DNA of 64,000 bases. It comes from Desulfosporosinus sp. Its GTDB lineage: Bacteria > Bacillota > Desulfitobacteriia > Desulfitobacteriales > Desulfitobacteriaceae. How positions within the stretch are numbered: the stretch's first letter is position 1; each line of letters opens with the position of its first letter. The position numbers and the translations under genes were made by a program. The stretch covers positions 99,165 to 163,164 of the forward strand of contig JAIMKP010000001.1 of the NCBI GenBank assembly GCA_020692355.1, given 5' to 3'. Of the stretch, positions 17,840 through 27,391 are shown piece after piece. Under the pieces are notes generated by a model. The model saw nothing but the letters and a program-made list of their open reading frames with translations, was not told where the DNA came from and made no database searches.

Positions 17840-18520
17840 TTAAAACTGCATGGCTTCCCGGACAAAATCGGTAAGCGTTTTTAGCTCGTCAAGACTCAAT
17901 TTGTCAAGATAGCTAAAAAACAAAGCGATGAGTTTAGTAATTTCAGGCCCAAGTTCATGACCGACGGTTTGAACAGCCGTGCCCATCACTGTGCCGACAA
18001 ACATGGTCAATTGTATTTCCGAGCGATTCGAAACATTCATCAAGTGCTCAATCATCTGTTTCCGCTTTTTGCCGAGTATATTGAGATACAGAATCAAAAG
18101 TCCGAGGATGTAGAGACAAAATTCCGCCTGGACAGTTACATGAGCAATTTTCTCTAAAAAGAGATCGACTGCTTGTTGGAGACGAAACGTCCGCACCTCC
18201 TCAAGTAAATCTAGCACCGAATCCTTGATAGCTCTCAATTCACTGGGGTTACAAATTGTAGTCCTCGTCTTACCGAAAAGCTCGTCAGCTTTGAGCGTTG
18301 GAGTAAAAACGATCATAGACCGCCCCGATTCATGGGAATTTATGGTATAGTCGCGTCTAAGCAAACCGGTTTTTTCCAACTCTTTTAACATATCATAAGC
18401 TGTCCATTTACTCACTCCGATCAGATTGGCTAAAGTTTTATAATGAACAGGCAAACCGGTCTTTTCATAAAGGTTCATAATCTGTTGCAAGAACTGCTTG
18501 CGTCTCTCAGTTATACCCAT
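17840..18520 (-). CDS. HTH transcriptional regulator, divergent from the MMPL cluster
   Basis: A 226-residue protein. The N-terminal winged HTH is LPVHYKTLANLIGVSKWTAY followed by DMLKELEKTGLLRRDY. The rest is mostly helical with a hydrophobic middle (FCLYILGLLILYLNILG), reminiscent of a ligand pocket or a membrane-associated segment. I do not recognise the C-terminal domain. It is divergent from the CmpB-HD-MMPL genes, with a 240-base gap containing two copies of a TTGGGTCTTTTGG motif. That makes it the likely regulator of those genes. Confidence 0.75.
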   Translation of the reverse strand: MGITERRKQFLQQIMNLYEKTGLPVHYKTLANLIGVSKWTAYDMLKELEKTGLLRRDYTINSHESGRSMIVFTPTLKADELFGKTRTTICNPSELRAIKDSVLDLLEEVRTFRLQQAVDLFLEKIAHVTVQAEFCLYILGLLILYLNILGKKRKQMIEHLMNVSNRSEIQLTMFVGTVMGTAVQTVGHELGPEITKLIALFFSYLDKLSLDELKTLTDFVREAMQF

Positions 18521-18605
18521 TCTGTTTCTTTCTCCCTCATTAAATTGACTTATTAATTCATCTTGACAGCAATGAAAAAAATGTTATAGTGATTACAGAT
18601 TTATA

Positions 18606-18710
18606 TTTTGGGTCTTTTGGGTATATCTTAATTCTAACTGGCATAAAATGCAACTGTGTTCTCCCTGCAAGCGGAGAATTGTTTTGAAGCTATTCTTGGG
18701 TCTTTTGGGG
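18606..18710 (+). promoter_or_regulatory. Two direct repeats of TTGGGTCTTTTGG upstream of the CmpB gene
   Basis: TTTTGGGTCTTTTGGG at 18606-18621 and CTTGGGTCTTTTGGGG at 18695-18710, 88-89 bases apart, in the divergent intergenic region. A third copy precedes the MMPL gene at 20092. The shared 13-base core is long enough to suggest a binding site for a common regulator. Confidence 0.55.
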
Positions 18711-18760
18711 AACTCAGTCTAAGGTTTTACTGATGCCCTGATTAAAGGAGTTAATATTTA

Positions 18761-19507
18761 ATGCTTAGTTTGCTTTGGCTTGACCACTTTTCGCAGGCAG
18801 TCCTTACCTTTGCTGCTTACGCTTTTGCAGGTTGGATATTGGAAAGCGCATACCGTTCACTCACCCAACAACATATCGTCAATCCCGGTTTCCTTAAAGG
18901 ACCCTTTCTGCCGCTCTATGGTTCCTTTACACTCTTAGTAGTAATGACTGATCCGTGGATATCAGATCTCGCTTGGGAATGGCGATTTATTTATTTCGTA
19001 GTTTTAAGCACGGCTTTAGAGTACGTATCCGGGCTATGTCTAGAGCGCTTTTTCCATTTGCAACTCTGGGACTACAGTGACACCCCGCTAAATTTTCAAG
19101 GACGGGTTGCCCTTCCTTATTCGCTGCTTTGGGGAGTCCTCGGTCTCATTTTTGCAAGTTTCATTCACCCGAAGTTCCATGTTTATTTACTAAGCATCCC
19201 GTCTAGTTCGAGAATCATTCTCGCATTCATTTTTATGCTTTATCTTGTGTGGGATATCATCCAATCAACCATTCTTCTCCACCGTTTGGAACAAATGGTG
19301 GCTGTCTTCCAGCAGAGTCGTGGGCGCCAAAGTCACGAGCGTTTAGTGGTTTTGTTCCGGCCCTTTCGCCGCTTACTTTCCACTTATCCCAAGCTGCGCC
19401 ATACGGTGAACGAAACCGTTTCCTTGCTCCAAGCCAAACAGGATTCAGTGGAACAGTTCGTTAAACGGCAAAGACAAAAAATCCTGGGACAAAATAAAGG
19501 AAATTAA
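18761..19507 (+). CDS. CmpB-like membrane protein (putative ABC-transporter type IV)
   Basis: A 248-residue integral membrane protein with about five hydrophobic segments and the signature AGWILESAYRSLTQQHIVNP then GFLKGPFLPLYG. This is the PF06541-type family, of unproven function. The C-terminal 70 residues are basic and helical. It is the first gene of a four-gene plus-strand group and lies 20-30 bases before the HD protein; the two families are often adjacent or fused. Confidence 0.82.
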   Translation: MLSLLWLDHFSQAVLTFAAYAFAGWILESAYRSLTQQHIVNPGFLKGPFLPLYGSFTLLVVMTDPWISDLAWEWRFIYFVVLSTALEYVSGLCLERFFHLQLWDYSDTPLNFQGRVALPYSLLWGVLGLIFASFIHPKFHVYLLSIPSSSRIILAFIFMLYLVWDIIQSTILLHRLEQMVAVFQQSRGRQSHERLVVLFRPFRRLLSTYPKLRHTVNETVSLLQAKQDSVEQFVKRQRQKILGQNKGN

Positions 19508-19535
19508 CACTTTACAGAAATTCGAGGTGAGCCCT

Positions 19536-20033
19536 TTGGTTTTTCAGGAGCTGGTGCAAGATATCCTAGAACATCCCGAATTCAAGCAGTTAGCTCAGTT
19601 TCCCCATCATAAACCATTCACTGTTTTCGATCACTCACTCCATGTAGCTTGGTTAACCTTTACTTACTCAGAGCGATTACGGAAGGTCATACCTTCTTTC
19701 GATAGCCGTTCCGCTACACGGGGAGCGCTTCTCCATGATTTTTTCCTCTATGACTGGCATTTGCCACGCCCCGATGGCAAGCACTGGCACGGCTTTCGTC
19801 ATCCCCGTATCGCGTGTCAAAATGCTGGTCGGTGTTTTTGTCTTTCCAAGAAAGAACAAGACATCATTCTCTACCACATGTGGCCATTAACTCCCCGGTG
19901 GCCCCGCAGCCGGGAAGGATTCTTGGTTTGTTTTATGGATAAAGTAGCAACTGTTGAAGAGTTCCGGCTTAAAATTAAGCATCAATCCGACCCTAAATTA
20001 CCGGATAGCGAGATTTTGTCACGTGTTCGCTAA
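19536..20033 (+). CDS. HD-domain protein
   Basis: About 165 residues from a TTG start at 19536, preferred because GAGGTGAG lies 5 bases upstream; a GTG at 19527 is the alternative. HD-superfamily metal ligands are visible as FDHSLHVAWLTF, LLHDFFLYDWH and FRHPRIACQNAGR. Such proteins are usually phosphohydrolases. No substrate can be named. It is part of the CmpB-HD-MMPL group. Confidence 0.8.
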   Translation: MVFQELVQDILEHPEFKQLAQFPHHKPFTVFDHSLHVAWLTFTYSERLRKVIPSFDSRSATRGALLHDFFLYDWHLPRPDGKHWHGFRHPRIACQNAGRCFCLSKKEQDIILYHMWPLTPRWPRSREGFLVCFMDKVATVEEFRLKIKHQSDPKLPDSEILSRVR

Positions 20034-20091
20034 AGAACATTAGGAGTTTGGAAAGTAGCAACCATTCACTCAATCCAAAATAGCATTTCGT

Positions 20092-20107
20092 TTTTGGGTC
20101 TTTTGTG
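20092..20107 (+). promoter_or_regulatory. Third copy of the TTGGGTCTTTTG motif, upstream of the MMPL gene
   Basis: TTTTGGGTCTTTTGTG lies 45-60 bases before the MMPL start codon, in the 119-base gap after the HD gene. It matches the paired copies at 18606 and 18695. Confidence 0.5.
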
Positions 20108-20152
20108 TCAAAGTGTATTGTTGGATCAAAATCTTCAAGGAGGTGGTTTCTC

Positions 20153-22252
20153 GTGCTCGAGCGTTTCGCCAATGCAGTTGTACGCCATCGCATTCTAATT
20201 ATTGTACTTTCGTTTCTCCTCGTCATTCCAGCCATCTACGGAATAGTGAACACTAAGACCAATTACGATATTTTTGCCTACTTGCCGCAAAACTTGCCTT
20301 CCGTGCAGGGGCAAAACATTATGAATGATACGTTTGGTTATGGTGGTACAGGAATCCTTGCTATTAAAAATCATACTGACTTTCAAGTGCAGGAACTCAA
20401 GCAACGACTGGAAAAAATAGATGGTGTAGAGAAAGTTAACTGGATTACGGATTTGGCAGATCTCGCTATACCACGCGATATTTTACCTTCCGTATTAACT
20501 GAGCAATTCTACGCGGGAAATAGCACCATGATACAAATTCAATTTCAAGAAGAAGCGGCCTCAAACAAAACTCACCAAGCGTTGAAGGAGATCAAAAAGA
20601 TGTTGGGGCCGAACATGTACCTGGCGGGTACACCGTCCATGATCAACGAATTGCGTGATCTCCTCGAAGGGGAGCGTAATATTTACGTTCTTGCGGCGGT
20701 TGGTTTTATCCTGATTCTACTCGGCGTGACATTGCCTTCTTTCCTGCTTCCTGTCCTGCTGCTCTTAGCCATCGGAATATCGATAACTTACAACATGGGC
20801 CTTGCCTACTACATTACCGGTTCGATGTCCTATATTACTGCAGGCATAGGTGCTGCACTTCAGTTAGGAGTAACGATGGACTTTTCAATTTTTCTCCTCC
20901 ATCGTTATGAAGAAGAACGTAAAACCAAGCCTAACACAGAAGCTATGGTATCGTCTATTCACCGGACAGCCCTGGCTATTCTGTCAAGCTCGGCCACAGC
21001 AGTTGCCGGTTTTCTCGCCATGGCTACGATGCAACTGCTGCTGGGAGGGGATATTGGGCTGACCATGGCGAGAGGGATTATCTTAAGCGTAATAATGATT
21101 CTCACGTTATTGCCTGCGTTAATACTTGTGTCTGATAAATGGGTCCGCAAATTGGAGCACCGCGCCTTTGTTCCTAGATTTGACCTCTTGGCCCGTTTAG
21201 TCACCAAACACTATAAAGCCGTCTTTGTCTTTTTCCTGTTACTTTTTTTTCCTGCCATTATAGGCCAACAAAACGTTAATATCGTTTATGATTTGGAACA
21301 ACTTATGCCCAAGACGCTTCCTTCGATTCAAAACCTGGATCAAATTAAAAGAGATTTTAAGTCAACTGATTCAGCCTTTTTGGTCATGAATAGTCACATA
21401 ACCGATCTCGGCCGGCAAAAGATTAGGCAAGAACTCAGTCATGTCGATGGTATTCAAAGTGTCACTGGATATGATAGTTTTGCAGATTCCGCCACGCCGC
21501 CCGACTTTGTCCCCCCAAAGTTAAAAGACATGTTTATAAAGGGCCAGTATAGCTACATGATCATTCAGCTGAAGTACAATTCCTATGACGAGCGATCCAC
21601 GCGGGCTATTGCTGAGGTCAACACCCTACTTAAGCCCTATGACGGAAATGTATACCTCACAGGTCAGCCCATTTTGCAAAGTGACCTGACCAGTTTAGTT
21701 AAGGAAGACATCAAGCGGGTCGACCTCTTTTCCGTGATTGCTGTCTTTTTGATTCTTGCCATTGCTTTTCGTTCACTGGCCTTGCCCATTTTTCTCGTTG
21801 GAGGAATTGAACTTGCGATCCAGTTTAATCAAGGATTGGATTTTTACTTAGGTCGCAACATGTCTTTTATTAGCACCTTTGCCATTGGCGCGATTCAACT
21901 GGGAAGTACCGTAAATTATGCTATTCTCCTCGTTACCCGCTATCGTGAAGAATTGGAGCATCATCCTAAGGTGGAAGCCATGTATAGAGCCATGACGAAG
22001 AGTGGGCCAGCGATTTTAAATAGTGCTCTAGCACTCTTTGCAGCAACAATCAGTATCTGGATGTTTTCCTCGATCAATCTTTTAGGCGACCTCACTTTTA
22101 TGATTGCTCGGGGAACGTTGATTTCGCTCTTTGTCATCGTCTTCTTGCTACCTGCTGTTCTTTTGAGTCTCGAATCACTGACTTCCAAGTTCACCTTTGG
22201 TTGGCCCAAAACGCAACGTCATCTTGAAGAACGAGATAACAAGGCATCGTGA
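20153..22252 (+). CDS. MMPL/RND-family exporter
   Basis: A 699-residue inner-membrane transporter. The GTG at 20153 follows AAGGAGGTGG and starts VLERFANAVVRHRILIIVLS; the upstream ATG extension is rejected. The two-fold RND layout is clear. In each half, one N-terminal helix is followed by an extracytoplasmic domain and then a block of five to six helices (MTMDFSIFLLHRYEEE in half one, STVNYAILLVTRYREE in half two). MMPL proteins export lipids, antibiotics or peptides using proton motive force. The partner is probably the secreted helical protein just downstream. Confidence 0.92.
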   Translation: MLERFANAVVRHRILIIVLSFLLVIPAIYGIVNTKTNYDIFAYLPQNLPSVQGQNIMNDTFGYGGTGILAIKNHTDFQVQELKQRLEKIDGVEKVNWITDLADLAIPRDILPSVLTEQFYAGNSTMIQIQFQEEAASNKTHQALKEIKKMLGPNMYLAGTPSMINELRDLLEGERNIYVLAAVGFILILLGVTLPSFLLPVLLLLAIGISITYNMGLAYYITGSMSYITAGIGAALQLGVTMDFSIFLLHRYEEERKTKPNTEAMVSSIHRTALAILSSSATAVAGFLAMATMQLLLGGDIGLTMARGIILSVIMILTLLPALILVSDKWVRKLEHRAFVPRFDLLARLVTKHYKAVFVFFLLLFFPAIIGQQNVNIVYDLEQLMPKTLPSIQNLDQIKRDFKSTDSAFLVMNSHITDLGRQKIRQELSHVDGIQSVTGYDSFADSATPPDFVPPKLKDMFIKGQYSYMIIQLKYNSYDERSTRAIAEVNTLLKPYDGNVYLTGQPILQSDLTSLVKEDIKRVDLFSVIAVFLILAIAFRSLALPIFLVGGIELAIQFNQGLDFYLGRNMSFISTFAIGAIQLGSTVNYAILLVTRYREELEHHPKVEAMYRAMTKSGPAILNSALALFAATISIWMFSSINLLGDLTFMIARGTLISLFVIVFLLPAVLLSLESLTSKFTFGWPKTQRHLEERDNKAS

Positions 22253-22301
22253 CAGTTAACAATCTTTAAGCTTCACATTAAGAACAGGGAGGATAAAAGC
22301 G

Positions 22302-23822
22302 ATGAACGTAACAAAACGGAAATGGTATGTATCCTTGGCCGTCATAAGCATAGGGACCATGCTTTTGAGCGGAACTCAAGCTTATGCTGCTACTCCGGTT
22401 AATATTCAGGATCGAGAAACTGTTTACTCCATCCTTAATACAGACGGAAGTATGAAGAAGACAACGGTTGTTGATTGGCTCCATCTCGAAGGGGACGGCA
22501 ATTATACGATTGCCGACGGGGGTGGACTAAACAATGTCAAGAATTTAAATGGCGATGAACAGCCGAAGTTACAAAATAATCAGATCATCTGGCAGGCCAA
22601 AGTTAACGGTCAGCAGGATATTTATTATTCCGGAGACGTGAACAAAGAACTTCCTGTCAAAGTAAGGATTGACTACTATCTTGATGGTCAGAAGATTGAT
22701 GCCGCCTCCTTAGCCGGCAAAAGCGGCACGTTGAAGATTAACATTACTCTCCAAAACCAACTCAAAAATGACCAGACTCTATCCTATGAGGGTTACGCTA
22801 AAACAAAGCATACGGAAGCCAAAACCATCTATACGCCAATGCTATCTTTAGTTGCCCTGAACGTGCCCACGGATCATTTTTCCGATATTAAATCCGGGGA
22901 TGCCATGACCGTCATGACCGGTAAAACAATGGCCATAACCTGGATGGCTGTACCAAATCCAGAAACAACCGTCTCCTTGGAAATGAAAGGCAGCAACATT
23001 GAACTAGACCCCCTTACCATTACTTTGATCCCGAAACTGCCCGCCATTCCTGATATACCTATTAAAGGAGAGTTGGAGCAATTGACGGCCGGTATAGGGC
23101 AATTCACATTGGCCCTGGACAAGATGGGAAATGGCATTACCCAGTTGGTTGGCGGAGAACAGCAAGTGAAAGACGGGCTGAGTAAGCTGTCCGGTGGCCT
23201 AGGACAATTGAGTCAAGCCAATCAGGCTCAAATCGATCTGTTGAAGAAATCATTGGATACAAACAAGTCCCTGCTCGGGTTGGCGCAAAACTTAATGGCT
23301 GCCAATCCCAAAGACCCCAATCTCCAAATGCTGTCCCAAGGTCTCCAAGGCCAGCAGCAGATGTTGACCCTGCTTGCCGAAGGTGGCCAGGTAGAGGGAC
23401 AGCCCTTTCCCAGCTTAAACACCATCGGTGATGGACTAAAACAATCGCAATCCGGGGCCAGTCAGTTGGCCGATGCTATGGGCCAGCTTAAGAAGGGTAC
23501 GGCTGATTTGGGGACTGGGATTGGTCAATTAGCCCAGGGTGGCGGTCAGATGAAACAGGGGCTTATCTCCGGGTTAAACAAAATCTACGCTGGGGAGGAA
23601 CTTCTTGCTCAAACAAAAACAGCCGCGGATCGATATGATACGTTCTTGGGAAAACCGGCGGGAGCAACGGGTGAAGTGCGCTTCATTTTAAAGACCGATT
23701 CAATTAAAGCATCTTCAGTGAAGACAAATTCAACTGCAAATTCGGCTTTTCCTGCTCCGACTCATAAGCAGGAGTCGTTTTGGAGCAAAGCAGTTGGCTT
23801 TATTCTGGCCTTGTTTCGCTAA
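22302..23822 (+). CDS. Secreted YhgE/Pip-like helical protein
   Basis: A 506-residue exported protein. It has a signal peptide (WYVSLAVISIGTMLLSGTQA, cleavage near AYA-A), a beta-rich region to about residue 250, then a long helical, Gly/Gln-rich part with repeats such as GLSKLSGGLGQL and GTGIGQLAQGGGQMKQG. A last hydrophobic segment (SKAVGFILALF) may anchor it. The repeat pattern resembles the extracytoplasmic part of YhgE/Pip proteins, which are encoded with MMPL exporters. It follows the MMPL gene by 49 bases. Confidence 0.78.
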   Translation: MNVTKRKWYVSLAVISIGTMLLSGTQAYAATPVNIQDRETVYSILNTDGSMKKTTVVDWLHLEGDGNYTIADGGGLNNVKNLNGDEQPKLQNNQIIWQAKVNGQQDIYYSGDVNKELPVKVRIDYYLDGQKIDAASLAGKSGTLKINITLQNQLKNDQTLSYEGYAKTKHTEAKTIYTPMLSLVALNVPTDHFSDIKSGDAMTVMTGKTMAITWMAVPNPETTVSLEMKGSNIELDPLTITLIPKLPAIPDIPIKGELEQLTAGIGQFTLALDKMGNGITQLVGGEQQVKDGLSKLSGGLGQLSQANQAQIDLLKKSLDTNKSLLGLAQNLMAANPKDPNLQMLSQGLQGQQQMLTLLAEGGQVEGQPFPSLNTIGDGLKQSQSGASQLADAMGQLKKGTADLGTGIGQLAQGGGQMKQGLISGLNKIYAGEELLAQTKTAADRYDTFLGKPAGATGEVRFILKTDSIKASSVKTNSTANSAFPAPTHKQESFWSKAVGFILALFR

Positions 23823-23927
23823 GCTGGGGAGCCCGCCAATATAACGTGGGTAGATGCTAGACAAAAATGAGATATTACCAAGCTGTTGAGTAGCTGGGAG
23901 AAAAATAGCGGAAAGAGGTTTTACACA

Positions 23928-24310
23928 ATGCGCCAAGTCGGAATCGTCGGAACCGGTTCTTATGTTCCCGGAAGATGTCTTAACCAATGTGGATTTGGAA
24001 AAGAGGGTCGATACCAATAGTGAACTCGTTCAACTAAAGTTGAACATCGAGACTTCGGTGGGGGAGTCTACCCCCACCGAAGCAAAGTACGAGGTACCAC
24101 TCCCACTTGTAGAAGTGGGAGTCTCACGATTGGATGAATGGATTATCAGCCGTACGGGGATCAAGGAACGTCATATAGTAAAGAAAGATACGCCGGTATC
24201 AGAACTTTGTTATCTAGCTGCTTTGCGGGCAATGGCCGCTGCAGGGATAACTCCCGAAGAGTTGGATCTCGTGATCGTAACAACAGTTACTCCAGACTAT
24301 ATTTTTCCTT
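23928..24310 (+). pseudogene. Truncated fabH-like gene with frameshift and insertion
   Basis: Starts with RBS AAAGAGG and ATG, reading [14 protein letters not shown] like fabH at 38881-39882. One extra base near 23966-23971 then shifts the frame ([17 protein letters not shown] continues in the next frame). A 114-base insertion follows, then [14 protein letters not shown] and [12 protein letters not shown]. It stops matching at DYIFP, before the catalytic cysteine. The remaining two thirds of the gene are missing and the mtaD 3' end follows at once. It cannot encode a working ketoacyl-ACP synthase. Confidence 0.85.
24019..24132. repeat. Three-hairpin insertion in the fabH remnant (possible IS200/IS605-derived)
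   Basis: Exactly 114 bases (38 codons) separate two fabH-matching parts. It contains three consecutive hairpins: GTTCAAC/GTTGAAC (24028-24045), CTTCGGTGGGGG/CCCCCACCGAAG (24053-24082) and ACTCCCACTT/AAGTGGGAGT (24099-24122). The last encodes PLVEVGV, as in torD at 8966. Subterminal hairpins are a feature of IS200/IS605 elements and their MITE-like derivatives; that origin is inference. Confidence 0.65.
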
Positions 24311-24313
24311 CAC

Positions 24314-25612
24314 TTAACCTAGTTCGCTCGAAATCCGTTTCGCCCGCATCTCAGCTTCTGCACAAACCTTTTTCTCATCCAAAGTCAAAAGCCGGCGCTC
24401 TTCCATCAAGAGCTTCCCATCCACCATGACGGTGCGGACATCTCCGGCATGAGCCGCATACACCAGGTGGGCAGGTATCGAAAAGCGGGGATAAAAATGC
24501 GGTTGATCGAAGTTGATCGTGATCAGATCCGCCTTGAAACCTGGGGCAAGCATCCCTAAGTCTTCCCAGCCCAGGACTTGAGCTCCGCCTACGGTAGCCA
24601 ATTTCAAGACTTCATAGGCCGGAAGAGCGCTGGAATTGACCCGGAGCTTCTGCTGGAAAGCAGCCGTCCGCATCTCCCCGAAGAGATCCAAGTTATTGTT
24701 GCTGGAGGCTCCATCCGTCCCGAGTCCGACCGCCACTCCCCTGGCTATAAGTTCCGGGATCGGGGCGGTTCCGCTATTGAGTTTCATATTGCTCTCCGGA
24801 TTATGGGCTACACAAACATGTTGCTTAGCCAGAATCTCCCTATCCTCTTCGGTCAAGTGTACCGCATGGGCAGCGACCACATGCCCGCCGAAGAGGCCGA
24901 TGTCATTGAGCCATTGAACCGGAGTACATCCGTAGCGTTCCTGAATAATCTTTATTTCATCAAGCGTTTCAGCCACATGGATGTGGATCCCGGCTCCGAG
25001 TTTGTCCGCTTCAAGTTTTACCTCTTGCAGGAATTCCGCCGGACAGGTATAGGGTGCATGCGGACCGAACATGACCCGAACCCGCCCATCACCCGCCTGA
25101 TGGTAGGTTTTCCAGAGTTCTATATTCTCCTGAAGCGCCTGCTTCCCATTGGGAGCGTACCCGATCATTCCCCGTGAGAGTACGGCCCGCGTCCCAGCCG
25201 ACAAAACTGCTTCAGCCACTTGATCCATTGAGGCATACATATCCAGCATGGTCGTGGTTCCGGAGCGAATCATCTCCGCCAAGGCCAGGGCGGTTCCCCA
25301 GTAAATATCTTCGTCTGTCAACTTCGCTTCGAAAGGCCAAACCTTGTCTTCCAACCAAGGCATCAAGGGTAGATCATCGGCGTAACTCCGCAGCAACGTC
25401 ATGGCCGCATGCGTGTGGGTATTGATAAGTCCTGGCATCACTACATCATTCGGATAGTCCAAAACCCGCTCCGGAACAAACCCTTCCGGTATCGAACCTC
25501 GAGGGCCGACAGACAGGATTCGTCCCCCATCAATGGCAATTTCCCCATCCGCATAAAAATCTTCTGGTCCTGTCATCGGCAACACCATGCCGCGTATCAA
25601 AAGTCTTGACAT
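24314..25612 (-). CDS. mtaD: 5-methylthioadenosine/S-adenosylhomocysteine deaminase
   Basis: Amidohydrolase that deaminates MTA, SAH or 5'-deoxyadenosine to the inosine derivatives. The 432-residue protein has metal ligands [32 protein letters not shown] and [10 protein letters not shown]. The ATG at 25612 follows a GGGAGTGG site; an in-frame ATG 24 bases upstream is the alternative. It lies downstream of the aldolase, mtnA and mtnP genes, so it probably handles S-adenosylmethionine by-products. Confidence 0.9.
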   Translation of the reverse strand: MSRLLIRGMVLPMTGPEDFYADGEIAIDGGRILSVGPRGSIPEGFVPERVLDYPNDVVMPGLINTHTHAAMTLLRSYADDLPLMPWLEDKVWPFEAKLTDEDIYWGTALALAEMIRSGTTTMLDMYASMDQVAEAVLSAGTRAVLSRGMIGYAPNGKQALQENIELWKTYHQAGDGRVRVMFGPHAPYTCPAEFLQEVKLEADKLGAGIHIHVAETLDEIKIIQERYGCTPVQWLNDIGLFGGHVVAAHAVHLTEEDREILAKQHVCVAHNPESNMKLNSGTAPIPELIARGVAVGLGTDGASSNNNLDLFGEMRTAAFQQKLRVNSSALPAYEVLKLATVGGAQVLGWEDLGMLAPGFKADLITINFDQPHFYPRFSIPAHLVYAAHAGDVRTVMVDGKLLMEERRLLTLDEKKVCAEAEMRAKRISSELG

Positions 25613-25702
25613 CGAACCACTCCCTTTGTTTTTCATACCGTTTCAGCGGTACCTCAAAACCTAAAACCCAGCGTGCTGCAAAGCGGAAGCGAGCCAATGG
25701 GG

Positions 25703-26341
25703 TTACTTTTGACCATAATGCGTCATATACCCCTGCCTCATGGTTTCCACATCTTTATCGTTTAGGAGCACAGGGCTCCCCAGCATTTTCGACCAGGCAT
25801 GAATCATGGCTCCCTTCTCCACCACCTGGCAAACCTTCCAGGCCTCATCCAAGCTATTTCCTATCCCTACGAGCCCATGATTGGCGAGGAGCACTGCATT
25901 GCGCTCCTTCAGACCTTCTGCGGCTGCCAAGGCTAGCTCCAGTGTGCCGGGCAGTGCATAGTCAGCGGTCTCCACCATACCGCCGACAATCTGTACCAGG
26001 TCTTCCACAATAGCAGGAATCGCTGTGCGCGCTACAGCATGAGCTGTGGCATACACGGAATGTGTATGGACAATGCCCCGGACATCCGGGCGTGCTTTAT
26101 AAATCCGGGCATGAAGCAACGCTTCGGAAGAAGGACGGCGAAAGCCTTCGATCACCCTTCCTTCAGGGTCTAACAGAATCAAATCGCGCTCCGTCAACAC
26201 ACGGTAATCCATCCCGCTCGGGGTAATCCAGAAACCCCTGTGGGCTTCGTCCCAAGCCGAAAGGTTTCCCCAAGTCCCTGCTACGGCCCCACTCGCAAGC
26301 ATTTCCCGGCCTAGGCGCAGAAGGCTCTCCCGGATGCTCAT
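25703..26341 (-). CDS. Class II aldolase/epimerase (sugar-phosphate aldolase of MTA/5-deoxyribose salvage)
   Basis: A 212-residue zinc aldolase of the AraD/FucA family. The signatures are GTWGNLSAW, ITPSGMDY, SSEALLHARIY, the zinc motif GIVHTHSVYATA and the third ligand LLANHGLVGIG. Its gene overlaps mtnA by 4 bases. Known pathways pair MtnP, MtnA and such an aldolase to split 5-methylthioribulose-1-P or 5-deoxyribulose-1-P into DHAP and an aldehyde. The context therefore favours this role over fuculose-P cleavage or MtnB dehydratase, which is a related fold. The exact substrate is inferred. Confidence 0.78.
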   Translation of the reverse strand: MSIRESLLRLGREMLASGAVAGTWGNLSAWDEAHRGFWITPSGMDYRVLTERDLILLDPEGRVIEGFRRPSSEALLHARIYKARPDVRGIVHTHSVYATAHAVARTAIPAIVEDLVQIVGGMVETADYALPGTLELALAAAEGLKERNAVLLANHGLVGIGNSLDEAWKVCQVVEKGAMIHAWSKMLGSPVLLNDKDVETMRQGYMTHYGQK

Positions 26342-27375
26342 GAGCGCACCATCAGCTTCAGGAGATTGACCGAATACGGCGGCTGAACGATCCCCTTTTC
26401 CGTGATGATCCCAGTGATGTATTTAGCCGGGGTCACATCAAATGCCGGATTGTACACCTGGACATCCGGGGGAGCAATCGGAACCCCGAAAACTTCACGA
26501 ATCTCTTTTCCTTGGCGTTCTTCAATCGGAATATCCTGCCCGCTAGGCATTTTTAAATCAATAGTTGAAGTCGGAGCGGCGACATAGAACGCAATCCCAT
26601 GCGCCTGGGCCAAGACCGCCAGGGAATAGGTTCCGATTTTATTCGCCGTGTCCCCATTGGAGGCGATGCGATCCGCCCCCACGACCACTAAATCAATTTT
26701 CCCCTGTTGCATTAAGAAACCCGCCATATTGTCCGCGATGAGCGTCACCGGAATCTTATCCTGCATCAGTTCCCAGGTCGTGAGGCGGGCCCCTTGCAAA
26801 AACGGGCGCGTCTCATCCGCATAAACATGGATGTCTTTTCCGGCCGCATGGGCCGAACGCATCACTCCCAATGCGGTTCCGTACTCCACAGTCGCCAAAG
26901 CCCCGGCGTTACAGTGGGTGAGGATCGCCGCCTTTTCCGGGACGATGCCATTGCCATACTGCCCGATGAGCCGGTTCATGCGCCGATCATCCTCAGCGAT
27001 TTTGTCCGCTTCCTCGACCAAACGCAGCCGAATCGCATCAAGATCCTCCATGTCCCGTGCTTCCCGCAGGACATCCTGCATCCGGCGCAACGCCCAAAAG
27101 AGGTTGACTGCGGTTGGCCGAGTCACAGCCAAGCGATTGTAAACCGCTTCCATGTGATCAGCAAGCCCTTCCCTCGGGCCAGTATAGGTCAACGCCCCCA
27201 GGGCAAACCCGTAGGCCGCAGCCGCACCAATAGCCGGTGCCCCGCGCACTTCCATGTGCTCAATCGCTTCCGCAACGTCTTCATAGGTTGAAGCCTCGCG
27301 ATAAATGCTTACCATCGGCAGCTTCGTTTGATCCAGTATCCTCAAGGAATTTCCCAACCACTCGATCGCTTTCAC
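26338..27375 (-). CDS. mtnA: S-methyl-5-thioribose-1-phosphate isomerase
   Basis: Converts methylthioribose-1-P (or 5-deoxyribose-1-P) to the ribulose form. The GTG start at 27375 follows GAGGAGAGGGGG and gives 345 residues, starting VKAIEWLGNSLRILDQT. Signatures are RGAPAIGAAAAYG, the catalytic Cys in THCNAGALATVEYGTALG and the catalytic Asp in VGADRIASNGDTANKIGTY. It lies between mtnP and the aldolase in one operon. Confidence 0.93.
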   Translation of the reverse strand: MKAIEWLGNSLRILDQTKLPMVSIYREASTYEDVAEAIEHMEVRGAPAIGAAAAYGFALGALTYTGPREGLADHMEAVYNRLAVTRPTAVNLFWALRRMQDVLREARDMEDLDAIRLRLVEEADKIAEDDRRMNRLIGQYGNGIVPEKAAILTHCNAGALATVEYGTALGVMRSAHAAGKDIHVYADETRPFLQGARLTTWELMQDKIPVTLIADNMAGFLMQQGKIDLVVVGADRIASNGDTANKIGTYSLAVLAQAHGIAFYVAAPTSTIDLKMPSGQDIPIEERQGKEIREVFGVPIAPPDVQVYNPAFDVTPAKYITGIITEKGIVQPPYSVNLLKLMVRS

Positions 27376-27391
27376 AATGGTCCCCCTCTCC

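Noticed and set aside
23962..24429. A 155-residue functional protein
   Set aside because: It is the shifted frame of a truncated fabH with an inserted hairpin element, ending in antisense mtaD sequence.
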